From Bradyrhizobium iriomotense (GTDB lineage: Bacteria; Pseudomonadota; Alphaproteobacteria; Rhizobiales; Xanthobacteraceae), in the NCBI RefSeq assembly GCF_030160715.1, contig NZ_BSOW01000027.1, positions 62,001 through 126,000 of the forward strand: DNA of 64,000 bases. Direction: 5' to 3'. The notes under the pieces are model-generated. The model ran no database searches and had not been told where the DNA came from. It was given only the letters and a program-made list of their open reading frames with translations. Below, one piece after another: positions 44,893-55,868 of the stretch. The stretch's first letter is position 1. Each line of letters begins with the position of its first letter. A program made the translations under genes and the position numbers.

Positions 44893-47800
44893 TCAAGCCC
44901 ATGCCCCCATGGCGCCGCCCCTGATACCCGCTCCGGTCCCCCAATGGTGGATGTTTTGCACGCCATCGGGGATTGCGACCTCTTTGCAAATCTCACGCAG
45001 GCGCTGCAGGTTTTTATCCAGTGCATCGCCCCTGCCGGGCCGCAGCATGTTCTTGTAGGTGTCGTGATTGGCAAGCTTGGCCTTGTAGCTGTCCGGAGTA
45101 TGGAATTCGATCTCGAAGCGGTAGTCGCGTTGAGTGGTGAGCACAGTCTTGATGCCGACAAAGGTCGGATTGCGCATCCTGAACCAGTTGGTTGTGCTGA
45201 CCTCGGCGTAACCTTGCTCGTAGAAAGCCAGAATGGCCTTCTTGAAGGCGCGCGCAAAATCCTGGTCGGGGACCTCGAAGACGTGACGAACGGCATTGTT
45301 GATCAGCTGCGAGTTACCACCTGCGGTCATCCCGGTGAGCTGGTCTGTCATCGATTCTAGCGATCTCAAGCGGCGATCGAAATGGGGCATATTTATCTGG
45401 ATATTCGCTTGCTTGAGAGCTTCGGCAACGCACAGTGTCGTTGTGGTGATTTCCTGCTCTTCGGCTTTAGCGCGAGACTTTTCAATCTTGGCGCGCTCCC
45501 CAGCGTCCTCACAGCTCAGCGGGACCCTCATGAGGGAATCCCCAGTTGTAGGCTGCCGCCGACGAGGTTCGGGCAGAATGCGGTTCTCCACGGCAAGCTT
45601 GATCGAGGTTTCCATGATTGAAGCCGCCAGCGTCGGATTGTCCTTCAGATCCTCCAAGGTCGCATCGACATCGAGCCTCCCCTGGTTGAGGGGCGCGGCG
45701 ATACTCTTGAGGTAGGGCACGGACGAAAGGCCCGGCACCCGTTGCAGGAGGCGCTGAAGCTCACCGCTTTTCTTCATAAAGAGGCGAGCACCGGTGTCGG
45801 ACTTATAGGCGTCGGTCCCAACCTTGACGCCAAGGCTCAGGAGGTTATTCGCGCTCTGGATCAAATCGTCCGGATTGTATCCATCTGGTCGGGGGTCGAT
45901 GCGCGCAGGATAATGGTCGAGCAAGGCCTCGACGCGGTCGCGTGGTTGGGGAGAGGCCGAATAGTGTTGAGCCAGGTCCGGGAAAAACTCCCACAGCTGT
46001 GCGCTCAAGTCCCTATTTGCATAGCTCCCGCTTTCGACTGTTTCAGGCAGAACCTGCGCATCCGCCATCGCTGCCCAGGCCTCAAGGTCAGCAACGAGCA
46101 ACTCGGCAACTTCACGGGCGAGCGGATGGACCGCGGCCTTTATATCAGCGCTCGCTCTCTCGAGCAGGCCTTGAATATCCTGACCACTCACCTGTTCCTG
46201 GTTCAATAGGTCACGGATATCTCGTCTGAGCTCATGGTGAACGCCCTCGTAAATGCCAAAGATAGCCCGCTCCGCAAACCAGCGCCGCGCTGGCTCGGAT
46301 TGCGCCAGAAAGTCTCGCTGCAGGGAGCCATAAGTTCCAAGGACACCTAACGTGGCAGCGAGGATCTGGCGGGCACGACTGAATTGGTAACGCTCCTCCT
46401 CGATCGCCGGGGTATGCGACTTTGGCGGTTTGAGTGAGCGAAGTCCGTGAGCTTGCTCCTTTTGATCAAACTGGCGTACATGCTGATAAAGCTGCGGCCG
46501 GTCGCCGACAATAACGACGGTATCTCCATCGAAATCGCCGTCGAGCTTTTTTTGCTCGCTGGGCGGGACGGCGACCAACGACCCTGGAGCGAAGACCTCG
46601 GTCGCCTGGAGAATGCCGACGCAGTCGACCGGTGTGTCCACCTTTGCGCGGTCCTTGCCGTTGGTCCAGCTCGAATGGCACTTGACGTCCTCGGCAGACA
46701 GCACCAGTCCACGGTCGGCGTAGTTGGCCGGCCACATCTCGTCCGGCACCACAATCAGAATACCTTTGGCAAAGAGGCTATGATCCTTGGCCGCCAGTTT
46801 CTCTCCTGACTTTTGTGCGACATTAAAGCTATATTGGATGGCCACGCACTTATCGAGAAACATAGCGGTCGGATCGCCATCGCGTGCTGATTTGACTTGC
46901 TCGGGGAAAAACGGGCGCAGGTTCGGCTTGTCATAGGGGGCTCGTCCGATCAGCACGCCACCAGACAACGTGTCGCTCTTGAGTGTCGGCACATGGAGGG
47001 ATCCATCACCGGACGGGACGGCGACGGCGCCGGGACCGTCAATGTGTCCGGCCGTCACAGTGCGAAACAGCTCTTCGGACGTCAGCTTTTTCTCTTGCCT
47101 GCTCTCAAGCCAGGCCTTGGCCTTCTCACGCGCCTCATCCGTCACCTGCTCGCTGCGCGGATAATGTTGCAACGCCGTGGCCGGCACGGACGATCTCCTT
47201 CCCTCACCGAAGGCAAGCACCCGATCTGGACCTTCCTGGTGGCCAGCCCGGAGAACAGCTGGCATACGCTCGGCCAACGAGGCCTTGATGAAGCCGCAGC
47301 CATCATGCGGTCGCAAGGCAATCGGGCCTTCTGGCCCCGTCAGTTTGAAGGGATGCTCGTCGTTACCCGACCGGTCCGGCGCCAGCAACAACCTGAAAGC
47401 GCCCTCCAGGGCATAGTCGTGAGGACCCAGACCTTTGATCGACGGAGGCGCCGCAAAGCCTCTGCGCTGGGTATAGTAGTAGGCTTCTTTGAAGGGGGCC
47501 CATGCCCGCGAGAGCTGCTCGAAGTCCGTGCCCGGGGCAGTGTCGGCATACGGAATGGCCAATAGCTTGCCCCCGGAAGTTGTTGGCTGGTCGCCGGGAA
47601 CACGGGCGGCGATCTCTGCAACCGTCGGTCTCGGCGCTTTTAACTTGCTTCCGCCGAACAGGTCCATGCGGTATGGCACACCATCGACGGTGAGCGTACG
47701 GGCCAACATGAAGGCGCTCGGCTTTCCCGGGAGCTGCACCGCGATCACTGGCACAGCTCCTGAGGTCAGGCGATGAAAAATCGAATATCGCGTCTCGGGC

Positions 47801-50800
47801 TCCGTGGCCACTCGCCGCCCCTGCATGTCCACGACAGGCAACTGCATCAGTCCCGCTTCACCCTGCGGTGGTCTGGGCTCGTGATCCATGGATTGCAACA
47901 CCTGATGGACGTCGAAGACGGAGGCAGGACGTTGAGCCCGGATCGTCGCCTCATCCTGCGCCATGAACGCGTCCAGCGCATCAACCGGACTGTCCGCCTC
48001 GATCTGCGCGATCAGATTCCAGCTCATATTGGAAAGGTCGTTTGTGATGAGGGTACGCGCCTTGGCCAGAATCTTTCTGGATCCGTCCTGCAGCTCTTGC
48101 TGCCTCGCCTCCAAATCTTGCTTCTTGCCCTCGACATATGGCCGCCGGTAAAAATTCTCCAGGATCCCACGCGCCTTCAGTACTTGATAGACTGACAGAG
48201 CCGGGCAGCGGCTCGCGAATGGTCCGCGAGTCCGCCCAACGTTGCTTGCGTTGAGATGTGCCTCGATCTTGTGCTCGACAACTGGTTGGACGTCGTTCAG
48301 AAAGTTCAGGGCTTGCCTGCGGTGCCGGCGCAACTCGTTTCTTGGGCTGCGCGCCAGAGGCAGCAGAGCGGCGCAGAGATTGCCCATGGTTTCGAGATTG
48401 TTCTCGGGTGCAAAACCAGGGAGGCGTTGCAACTCGGTGAGCCGATGTAGCCCTGACGGTGCGAGCAAACCGAGGTCATCGAACAGCTTTGCCTTGGCCA
48501 AAACCTTCAAAATCGTGGTGATGTTTAGAACGTTCGTCTCCTCCAGCCGATCATTGGCATAGTGAAGGTAACGGGCGAGCTGATGCAGCCGATCCTGCAG
48601 CAGAGCCGCTTTGGCAATCTCCCCGCTGTCTTCTCCCTTCATGATACCCCGCCCCAGAGCATTGGCGATCATGCTGAGTTCAGGCATCGAGAACCCGCCA
48701 AATTGTCGATTTCCCCGACCAAGACCGCGCGCGATGTACACCAGGGCCTCGTAGCATGGCTCATCCGGCCACTTGCTGAAGCCGTTCAGCAGGTTCGCCA
48801 GTTCCTGGCCATCAAAGCTTGAGAGCCGGTCGACCCGGTGAGCGGGGCCAAGGATCCCAGTGGCTATCGCAACCGTGACTTCCCCGCAGTCCACTTCTTT
48901 GGGCCACTTGCTGAAACCGTTCACCAGGTTCGCCAATTCCTGGTTATTAAAGCTTGAGAGCCGGTCGGAGGCGAGAACCTTTTTGGCTATTGCGACCGTG
49001 GCTTGGCCACAAATCGTCTCTTCCGGCCACTTGCTGAAAGCGTTCACCAGGTTCGCCAAGTCCTGCTCATTAAAGCTGGAGAGCTGGTCGTTGCCGCAAA
49101 TCTTATCGGCAATCGAGACTGTGGCTCGGCCACACGTCGGATCGTCCGGCCACTTGCTGAAGGCGATCACTAGTCGTGCCAAGTCCTGGTTTTCGAAGTT
49201 CGAGAGCCGGTCGGCACGTCGATCGGGGCCAAGGATCTCATTGGCGATCGCAACCGTGGCTTGGCCACAGGTTGGATCGTCCGACCACTTGCTGAAGCCG
49301 TTCCCAAGATTCGACATGTGCTGCGGAGTAAACTGAGAGAGGCTACCGCTCCGGCAGACTTCATCGGCGATCGCGGCTATGGCTTGGCCACAGGCCGAAT
49401 TGTCCGGCCACTTGCTGAAGCCGTTCACCAGGCTCGCCAGCTCCTGCGGCGCAAAACCGGAGAATTGGTCGTTGGGATCGGCGCGGCGGCGAAGTATCTC
49501 ATTGGCAATGGCGGCGGTGGCTTGGCCACAGGTCGCGCCCGGCCATTTGCTGAAAGCGTTGACCAGGTTCGCCAACTGCTGCGGAGTAAACTGAGAAAGC
49601 CGACCGCTCCGGTCGACTTCATCGGCGATCGCGACTGCGGCTTGGCCACAGGTCGGATCGTCCGGCCACTTACTGAGGCCATTCGCCAGGTTCGCTAACT
49701 CCTGCGGCGTAAAGCCAACGAATCGGCCATTGGAATTGGCGCGGCGGCGAAGGATCTCCCTGGCAATGGCGGCGGTCGCTTGGCCACAGGTTGTCGCGCC
49801 CGGCCACTTGCTAAAGCCGTTCACCAGGTTCGCCAACTCCTGGTTATTAAAGATTGAGAGCCGGTCGGCACGTCGATCGGGGCCAAGGATTTCATTGGCC
49901 ATCGCGACTGTGGCTCGGCTACAGGTCGGATTGTCCGGCCACTTGCTGAAACCGTTTACCAGGTTTGCCATCTCTTGCGGACTAAGAGCAGAGAGCCGTT
50001 CGTTATCGCAGACCTGACGGGCGATTGCGGCTGTGGCTTGGCTACAGGCTTGCTCCTCTGGCCACTTGCTGAAAGCGTTCACGAGGTTTGCCAATCCCTG
50101 ATTAATAAAACTTGAGAGGCGGTCGGCACGGTGAGCTGGCCCCAGGATCTCGTTGGCTATCGCGACTACGGCTTGGCCACAGCTCGTCTCTCCGGGCCAC
50201 TTGCTGAAAGCGTTCGCCAGATTCGCCAATCCCTGGTTATTAAAACCCGAGAGGCGATCGGCACGGCGGGCGGGGCCGAGGATCTCATTGGCGATCGCGA
50301 CCGTGGCTTGGCCACAGCTCGTCTCTCCCGGCCACTTGCTGAAGCCGTTCACCAGGTTCGCAAGACTCTGCGCATTAAAGTCAGAGAGCCGGTCGCGGCC
50401 GCCGACTTCCTTTGCAGCCGCGATGATGCCGTTGCAACAGTCCACCTCTTTCGGCCACTTGCTGAACCCGTTTACCATCAATGACAGATTTTGACTGTTC
50501 AGCTCCTGAAGTATCCAGCTTTCGTCGTGGGAAAATCTCGCGATTCTCTTCGTTGCATCGCGGCAGCTCGTCGAAGCTGGGTGACGACTGAAGGACAATG
50601 CCAAGAGCGAAAGCGCTTTCGGCTCGACTTTCTTGATGAGCCGATTATCAAGCCGCGACACCTGTTCTGCCACGGCCTCGCAGGCTTGCAGACCTGCTTG
50701 ACCTCCAACCGGCTGGCTCAAGGCGTTGCATGTCGTCGCATACCCCCATGACTTCCCGCGGCGGACATCCTCCTCCCAGCCTGGCACGAACTCGTCCTTG

Positions 50801-51708
50801 AAATGGGTCGCAGCCTTTTGCAGGAAGGTTGCCAGTTCCGGCATCTTCAGCTGCTTGTGATGCCCCTGTTTTGTATGCTCCACAACAGCGGTTGAGAATT
50901 TAGAGATGTCATGGGCCCGACAGGCGCGGTCAATCGTTTCCATCGCCTTACGAAACCTTGGCTCGTCAAGCTGTGCGCGCCTATGTCGTTCAGAGTTTAC
51001 ACCATGCGCGCTAAAGCCGGCCGCCTCGTCGAGGCGCCCCTGCGCGCCGCCCAGGCCAGATCTGGGCTGGTTACCTCGCAAGAACGCGCCCGCGTGTGAG
51101 GACCCAGCCGCTCGATCGCCCCGCCAACGCTCGCCGCCAGAGCACACCGAGGTCGTTCCCGGATTTGCCTCTTCATGATCCGATCTATAAGACTGCTCCT
51201 CGACGCTTACAGACGCGACTTCGCCGCTGCGCGGCCTTCGTGGTCGAACGGGCACGGACGGAGTATGTCGTGGGGCCGCGTCCGGTTGCGAGCGCCCTTG
51301 TGCTTGATCCGTACGCAAGGCGTTACCAGGGAAACGCGAGGAGCTTGCGCCTCGATCTAGTGCGTCACGGTAAGATCTATAAGACCGCTCATCAAAGCTA
51401 TCACCGATCAGGTGCTTGCCTGGTTCAGGCAGCAGAGATGCGTCGCAGGGACGGGGCGCACCTGTTTGCGAACTTCCGGATGCTCGATCGCCCCGCCAAC
51501 GATCATCGCCGGAACGCGAGGAGCTTGCTTCCCGATGTGGTGCGCCGGACTCTTGAGGATCAAAGCGGACCCGCTGCACGATAGAGCTAAACGATTGGCC
51601 TCCTTCTCCCGGGGCACCAGCTGGTCCAGCGCGAACTCCTTCCGTGCCCTCGCTACCATCAGTTCCCGATCCAGAAGCCTCCGACCGCCCACGTCCGCTA
51701 ATGTTCAT
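44893..51708 (-). CDS. SKWP-repeat type III effector (RipS/XopAD family), second copy, no kinase domain
   Basis: A 2271-residue paralogue of the giant SKWP protein, on the opposite strand. The N-terminus is related (GEGGQSFSSIVQRVRFDPQE). Then come 14 SKWP repeats (DNA about 48.7-50.5 kb) and the same C-terminal region, including KLDGDFDGDTVVIVGD at about residue 1722. The protein ends IHHWGTGAGIRGGAMGAWA, the point after which the first copy continues into shikimate kinase. ATG 51708 is preceded by GGAGATGGACTTTT, very like the leader of the first copy. No clear tts box was found upstream. Type III secretion is inferred from the family and from nearby nopX. Confidence 0.9.
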   Translation of the reverse strand: MNISGRGRSEASGSGTDGSEGTEGVRAGPAGAPGEGGQSFSSIVQRVRFDPQESGAPHREASSSRSGDDRWRGDRASGSSQTGAPRPCDASLLPEPGKHLIGDSFDERSYRSYRDALDRGASSSRFPGNALRTDQAQGRSQPDAAPRHTPSVPVRPRRPRSGEVASVSVEEQSYRSDHEEANPGTTSVCSGGERWRGDRAAGSSHAGAFLRGNQPRSGLGGAQGRLDEAAGFSAHGVNSERHRRAQLDEPRFRKAMETIDRACRAHDISKFSTAVVEHTKQGHHKQLKMPELATFLQKAATHFKDEFVPGWEEDVRRGKSWGYATTCNALSQPVGGQAGLQACEAVAEQVSRLDNRLIKKVEPKALSLLALSFSRHPASTSCRDATKRIARFSHDESWILQELNSQNLSLMVNGFSKWPKEVDCCNGIIAAAKEVGGRDRLSDFNAQSLANLVNGFSKWPGETSCGQATVAIANEILGPARRADRLSGFNNQGLANLANAFSKWPGETSCGQAVVAIANEILGPAHRADRLSSFINQGLANLVNAFSKWPEEQACSQATAAIARQVCDNERLSALSPQEMANLVNGFSKWPDNPTCSRATVAMANEILGPDRRADRLSIFNNQELANLVNGFSKWPGATTCGQATAAIAREILRRRANSNGRFVGFTPQELANLANGLSKWPDDPTCGQAAVAIADEVDRSGRLSQFTPQQLANLVNAFSKWPGATCGQATAAIANEILRRRADPNDQFSGFAPQELASLVNGFSKWPDNSACGQAIAAIADEVCRSGSLSQFTPQHMSNLGNGFSKWSDDPTCGQATVAIANEILGPDRRADRLSNFENQDLARLVIAFSKWPDDPTCGRATVSIADKICGNDQLSSFNEQDLANLVNAFSKWPEETICGQATVAIAKKVLASDRLSSFNNQELANLVNGFSKWPKEVDCGEVTVAIATGILGPAHRVDRLSSFDGQELANLLNGFSKWPDEPCYEALVYIARGLGRGNRQFGGFSMPELSMIANALGRGIMKGEDSGEIAKAALLQDRLHQLARYLHYANDRLEETNVLNITTILKVLAKAKLFDDLGLLAPSGLHRLTELQRLPGFAPENNLETMGNLCAALLPLARSPRNELRRHRRQALNFLNDVQPVVEHKIEAHLNASNVGRTRGPFASRCPALSVYQVLKARGILENFYRRPYVEGKKQDLEARQQELQDGSRKILAKARTLITNDLSNMSWNLIAQIEADSPVDALDAFMAQDEATIRAQRPASVFDVHQVLQSMDHEPRPPQGEAGLMQLPVVDMQGRRVATEPETRYSIFHRLTSGAVPVIAVQLPGKPSAFMLARTLTVDGVPYRMDLFGGSKLKAPRPTVAEIAARVPGDQPTTSGGKLLAIPYADTAPGTDFEQLSRAWAPFKEAYYYTQRRGFAAPPSIKGLGPHDYALEGAFRLLLAPDRSGNDEHPFKLTGPEGPIALRPHDGCGFIKASLAERMPAVLRAGHQEGPDRVLAFGEGRRSSVPATALQHYPRSEQVTDEAREKAKAWLESRQEKKLTSEELFRTVTAGHIDGPGAVAVPSGDGSLHVPTLKSDTLSGGVLIGRAPYDKPNLRPFFPEQVKSARDGDPTAMFLDKCVAIQYSFNVAQKSGEKLAAKDHSLFAKGILIVVPDEMWPANYADRGLVLSAEDVKCHSSWTNGKDRAKVDTPVDCVGILQATEVFAPGSLVAVPPSEQKKLDGDFDGDTVVIVGDRPQLYQHVRQFDQKEQAHGLRSLKPPKSHTPAIEEERYQFSRARQILAATLGVLGTYGSLQRDFLAQSEPARRWFAERAIFGIYEGVHHELRRDIRDLLNQEQVSGQDIQGLLERASADIKAAVHPLAREVAELLVADLEAWAAMADAQVLPETVESGSYANRDLSAQLWEFFPDLAQHYSASPQPRDRVEALLDHYPARIDPRPDGYNPDDLIQSANNLLSLGVKVGTDAYKSDTGARLFMKKSGELQRLLQRVPGLSSVPYLKSIAAPLNQGRLDVDATLEDLKDNPTLAASIMETSIKLAVENRILPEPRRRQPTTGDSLMRVPLSCEDAGERAKIEKSRAKAEEQEITTTTLCVAEALKQANIQINMPHFDRRLRSLESMTDQLTGMTAGGNSQLINNAVRHVFEVPDQDFARAFKKAILAFYEQGYAEVSTTNWFRMRNPTFVGIKTVLTTQRDYRFEIEFHTPDSYKAKLANHDTYKNMLRPGRGDALDKNLQRLREICKEVAIPDGVQNIHHWGTGAGIRGGAMGAWA
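48690..50500 (-). repeat. 14 SKWP repeats
   Basis: Units of 40-46 codons with core LANLVNGFSKWP and a conserved CGQATVAIANEI helix, more uniform than in the first copy. Several units differ by only a few bases, which points to recent internal duplication or gene conversion. Confidence 0.88.
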
Positions 51709-52755
51709 AAAAGTCCATCTCCGATGTAGGCAACAATGTGATCGCTATGGTGGCTGAATCCCTGACCTGCTTTTTCAAAACGCATGAGCGTCTATGCAGC
51801 GCTTGGACAGATCATCACGGGCGGACAAATTTGGTCCTCGGATCAGGACCTCGCTCGGCCACGAAGCTTCTCATCTAGCGTCAGTTAACCATTTGGAGTT
51901 GCTGGCAGGTTGCATCAGTCATGACGAGGGCGGCCGCGATGTCGAGAAAGCAGGGCCTCGCGCAAATCGCGAACGAGCTGCTCGCGTCTGCCTTCTGGAA
52001 GGCGTTGTACACGTCCTGGCCCGACACGGTTCGGAGTGAATAGGGGCGGCGCTCGGATAGCGGTTGAGCAGACTGAGGCCTCTGAAAAGCCCAAGCGTAA
52101 TGTCTGTCCAAGCACCAACTGGCGCTGGCCAGGGCGGCCGCAAGTGGGGTGAGCGCTTTGTCTGGAAATAGTATCCCAGACTTGTGCTGCAACCTTGCTG
52201 TTATTCTCGTTCATCACAGACCGCTTCTGTCCACCTCGAACTGCAGTCGTCCCGCCCTTTGTGTGGTCCCACTTTCGGTGGCACAATTGCTGCCATCTGC
52301 AACCGAGCTCACATCGCGCGCTCAATCTATCTTCGTCCATAGGCTGCATCAGAGATGTAGCTTTGAATCGATCCTTTCGCGCATGCGATTTTGCTATCGC
52401 CTAACGCGATGAGCCGATCCAGGTGCTCGAGCGCGTCACGCAACGATCCGCAACCAACCTGCAATGGCCTAGCACCACAACGCCCTGCTCGCAGTCTCGG
52501 CTAGCGCAAAGGCAAAGCGATCGGAAGCTGCATGCAGATTGCGTCAGCGTCAGGAGTTCACTCGCTTGCTTAAGAGTGCGCGGTTACGGCGCGCACTCTT
52601 CTACGTCGCTTATCAAGGGATGGCTTCGCGGTGGAGAGGCGGAGTCTAATCCGCGAGGTCCTCACCGTTGCGCCTTTGAATGTGGAGGAAAAATTTGCGC
52701 GACGGCGTCATTTCAAGAACAGACTCCAAGTCGGAGACTGCCCGCACAACTCGCC
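51709..52755. other. No gene recognised (1.0 kb) between SKWP2 and nopX
   Basis: Several overlapping short frames without family resemblance. I looked for a tts box reading toward the SKWP gene and found only poor matches. Confidence 0.45.
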
Positions 52756-54624
52756 TCATGCCACATTCTGAGATGACTCCGTGGTGGCGTCCTTGCTCGG
52801 AACATCTGCATCTCGCGTGGGCTCGGTCTCAAGCTTTTCCTTCAGGTCGTTCAAATAGTTGTCCGCATAGGATTGCGCCTCCGAGATCGTCATATCGATC
52901 CCCCTCGTCGCAGCCTCTTCCAGCACTGTCTTTGCGAGACCCTCGCGTATCGCCAATTTGACCTCGGGCCCAGAGATACAACCAAGGGCCTGCGCCGCGA
53001 GATTGATGCCGGCTTCTGCCAGCGCCTTCTTCATATTGCCTCCGGTAATGGCCGTGTGCAGAATGTTCGCTGCTTGCGACTCGAGCTCGAGCCCCATCGA
53101 TATGGCATCGGCCACTTCGCCCAGGACCGGAATGAAGCCGAGTAAGCCGACTGCCGTGGCCGCCACGTCAAGCACCTTCGTGCCTACCTTGAGCACGTCA
53201 TCGACCACATGCATGAGGGCTCCGCCATTCTTCTTCGCAGACTTGATATCGGGTTGGTCGGCAACCCCGGTCATCATGTCCGCGACAGCGTCCTGGTCGG
53301 CGGCGGTCGTGGGGGCGTGGGTCTTTACCTGCTGAACGGTGCGATTCGCACCTGACATGTTGCTGTAGAAGTGCGTGAAGTCGTTGTTGCTGATATTACC
53401 GGAATCGACCGTATGCCCGCCGCCGAAGTCGAAGAACTTATGATGGGTCTTATAGCCCGTAATCGAATTGTTCAGCAAACCAAACAACAGCGGGTCCGAG
53501 AGCAGCTGTGACGCTGCTTGGCGTACGCTTGGATCGAGACTCTTGTCGTCGGCCATGCGCGCCAGCTTGTCGCGTGTCAGGTCACCGTCCCCGAAGAATG
53601 CGGACTGATTCTTGTTGATCGTGCCGAGCGTGTCGAGCTCGCTCTGCGTGAGATTCATGGACGATGAAGCGACTTGCAGAAAGTCCTCTTTGTGGACTTT
53701 ATCAATCGCGCCGCCGTACAACCCCTTCCAGGCGTCCGCGTGGTCGAGGAAGTATTGTGCCGCCGCGATCACTTGGGGCGGACACTTGCCCGTTTGGGCC
53801 TTGCCGTCGACGATCTGCTTGAAATCGTCCAGGCTCAGAGACTTGGGCAGGTAGTCGGAATACCGGTAAAGCTCGCGCAATGCATCATTCAAGGTCATGA
53901 CCGACGGTTGTCCATCTCCGGTACCATCGGATGGAATGTAGTTCTGCTCGTAGCTGTGCGCCTGCTGCTCCTGGAAATTAGCTACCTGCGAGTGACTGGC
54001 AGAGAACTCGGATAGATCATTCGCCTTGATCTTACCCCCGCAGCGGCCATCGCCTTGCGAGCCGATCGCATAGAAGAGCTCCGGGTCCTGTCGCAATTTG
54101 TTGATCGCCTCCTTCAGATCCGGTGGCGTCGAAGGATCGTTGGCCTTATCTGCCAGCGAATCCCAACTGAGCGGGCATTGATCCTTGTGCCGGTTCAGCA
54201 CGGCCACGATCTGCAGCTCCTCATCGGTAAGCGTGCCGCCGTTCCACGTGATCCTCGAGCTTGGCACCGGCTCGGCCGCAGGTGGAGGAGGCGGCGCTGC
54301 TTCCTCGACGGGCGAGTTGGAGGACTCGTCCTGCGCGGATGCCTTTTCCTCATCGGATGCCTTTTCCTGCTCAAACGCCTTGTCCAATGCCTTAATTGTT
54401 GCCTTCAGATGCTCCGGCAGTTCGTCCGTCGAGTCCTGCGCCATCTGCAATTTTGACTGCCGCAGATCCGCTGGCGTCGAGGGATCCTCGGATTTGTCTT
54501 GCGGCGAATAAAGGGACACCGCTGCCTCGAAGAGCGAAGCATCGCTTTGCCGCGACGAAACTCCCGGAACAAGAACTTGAGTGTGATTCGAAGTGGCGGG
54601 TTGCGAGAAGTTGTTGAGTTGCAT
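52756..54624 (-). CDS. nopX: NopX (NolX/HrpF-type) type III translocon protein
   Basis: A 622-residue protein with the NolX/HrpF layout: a hydrophilic N-terminus rich in Ser, Asp and Glu with a proline run (APPPPPAAEP), two imperfect repeats (LTDEELQIVAVLNRHKDQCP; LTQSELDTLGTINKNQSAFF), and C-terminal hydrophobic segments (VLDVAATAVGLLGFIPVLGE). NopX is secreted and is thought to form the pore in the plant membrane. A near-perfect tts box lies about 70 bp upstream. It is divergent from the small T3SS genes that follow. Confidence 0.9.
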   Translation of the reverse strand: MQLNNFSQPATSNHTQVLVPGVSSRQSDASLFEAAVSLYSPQDKSEDPSTPADLRQSKLQMAQDSTDELPEHLKATIKALDKAFEQEKASDEEKASAQDESSNSPVEEAAPPPPPAAEPVPSSRITWNGGTLTDEELQIVAVLNRHKDQCPLSWDSLADKANDPSTPPDLKEAINKLRQDPELFYAIGSQGDGRCGGKIKANDLSEFSASHSQVANFQEQQAHSYEQNYIPSDGTGDGQPSVMTLNDALRELYRYSDYLPKSLSLDDFKQIVDGKAQTGKCPPQVIAAAQYFLDHADAWKGLYGGAIDKVHKEDFLQVASSSMNLTQSELDTLGTINKNQSAFFGDGDLTRDKLARMADDKSLDPSVRQAASQLLSDPLLFGLLNNSITGYKTHHKFFDFGGGHTVDSGNISNNDFTHFYSNMSGANRTVQQVKTHAPTTAADQDAVADMMTGVADQPDIKSAKKNGGALMHVVDDVLKVGTKVLDVAATAVGLLGFIPVLGEVADAISMGLELESQAANILHTAITGGNMKKALAEAGINLAAQALGCISGPEVKLAIREGLAKTVLEEAATRGIDMTISEAQSYADNYLNDLKEKLETEPTRDADVPSKDATTESSQNVA

Positions 54625-54692
54625 TGGAGTTCATTCCCAGGGCAGATAGAGACGGCATCGGCATCTTGAGATCAACGCTCTCATAGAGCAGC

Positions 54693-54713
54693 GAGCTTTC
54701 GAGAAGCTGACGA
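54693..54713 (-). promoter_or_regulatory. tts box of nopX
   Basis: The minus strand reads TCGTCAGCTTCTCGAAAGCT, an essentially perfect tts box, about 70 bp before the nopX start codon. Confidence 0.9.
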
Positions 54714-55158
54714 GTTTCAGAAGGATCTCGTTGAGCCAGCGACGCCCTCCTTGATTTCCTCGAGAGGGACGTGCGTGGTGCGCAATGTCATCTGATTCCG
54801 CGCAAGCGCGAATATGACGCTGTTCCGACGCGGTCTGTTGAAAGTATGGGACCTTTCCGATCAACCATCGCGAAAAGCCTCGTCGTGAGTTGCGCAACCA
54901 TATCTCTACCGACTCTCTCGGCGAAATTTCTGAACAGCTAGTGACAGGATCTGCGATCCGTTGCCACGATCGAACGTCGGATCACGAGTGCGCCAACGTA
55001 TGATGGATCAAGCGCCAGGATCATTTGGGGCGCCGGAGATGTTGTGGAGCTTAGATCTAGCGGCCATTAAAACTCGGGCGCTGACAGATCCGGCGTGGCG
55101 CGGCGCTCTTCGGCTCTCATTTCAGCGCCGATATTTGTCGCCGGGTTCCTTCTCGGAC
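54714..55158. other. Divergent intergenic region nopX / T3SS operon
   Basis: No gene recognised; it separates two tts boxes that point in opposite directions. Confidence 0.5.
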
Positions 55159-55180
55159 TCGTCAGCTTCTCGACAGCTAA
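55159..55180 (+). promoter_or_regulatory. tts box of the T3SS operon
   Basis: TCGTCAGCTTCTCGACAGCT, one mismatch from the nopX box, 75 bp before the first small gene of the rightward T3SS operon. Confidence 0.88.
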
Positions 55181-55254
55181 TGCCACTAGCCTAAGCGAGG
55201 TGGATCGCTCGTCGGCGATGCCACCTTTTTCGGAACTGAAGTGGGAAGCACCAG

Positions 55255-55440
55255 ATGTCCGGCGCAATCGAAAGCGTGTCTCGCACCAATTTGGCGAGTG
55301 ACGGTCCTCAATCTGCAGATCAGCGTCAACAATTAGAATCAGCGTTTGGTTCGGTTGTTGGGTTGGTTACGATCCAAATGATGGAGCGAAACATGGCGAA
55401 TCTTCACGAAGCCGTGACTGAAACAGAAGAGGATGCCTGA
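55255..55440 (+). CDS. Small T3SS protein, possible NopA-like needle/pilus subunit
   Basis: A 61-residue helical protein (SADQRQQLESAFGSVVGLVT; IQMMERNMANLHEAVTETEE). Size, amphipathic C-terminal helix, tts box and position before sctD suggest a pilus subunit such as NopA, or NopC. I cannot confirm which from sequence alone. Confidence 0.6.
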   Translation: MSGAIESVSRTNLASDGPQSADQRQQLESAFGSVVGLVTIQMMERNMANLHEAVTETEEDA

Positions 55441-55511
55441 CGCCGAATAGTTCGACGTCAGGAGGAGAGTCGCCATCGATGGCGGCAGATACAAGCGGAA
55501 GGTGAAACGAT

Positions 55512-55826
55512 ATGGTCAACAAAGTTGGTTCTGGCTCTCATGGTGGTGATAAAGGCCTCGATGAAAGCAAGGCTGAGAATAAGTCGGGGGGCGACAAGTC
55601 AAAGGACGCGGCCGATAAGTCGAATAATGGTAGCAATGCGGCTACGGGGGCATCGGGCGGTGCGACTGTGGCCGAGAAGGTTGGTGGTGCCGCCACGTTC
55701 GAGGCGCTCATCGCAGAGCTGAAGGCTGTTAACCAGCAAGCCATGATGCAAGACATACGGCTGCGTTCATTGTCGACCGAGCTCTCGAGCGAGAGGAAGG
55801 CGGCGAGCGAGCGTGTCAACGGCTAG
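55512..55826 (+). CDS. Small T3SS-operon protein, low-complexity N-terminus
   Basis: A 104-residue protein: Gly/Ser/Lys/Asp-rich N-terminal half (about 60 residues) and a helical C-terminus (ALIAELKAVNQQAMMQDIRL). GGAAGG precedes the ATG. It may be a secreted pilus-associated protein (NopA/NopC class), but the family was not recognised. Confidence 0.6.
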   Translation: MVNKVGSGSHGGDKGLDESKAENKSGGDKSKDAADKSNNGSNAATGASGGATVAEKVGGAATFEALIAELKAVNQQAMMQDIRLRSLSTELSSERKAASERVNG

Positions 55827-55868
55827 CGCTGGAAAAGCGGGGCAGTCCTTGCTCCGCTTTTTTCCGTC

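Noticed and set aside
51709..52200. tts box for the second SKWP gene
   Set aside because: Only poor matches (for example around 51880-51895) without the TCAGCTT and AGCT halves at the right spacing.
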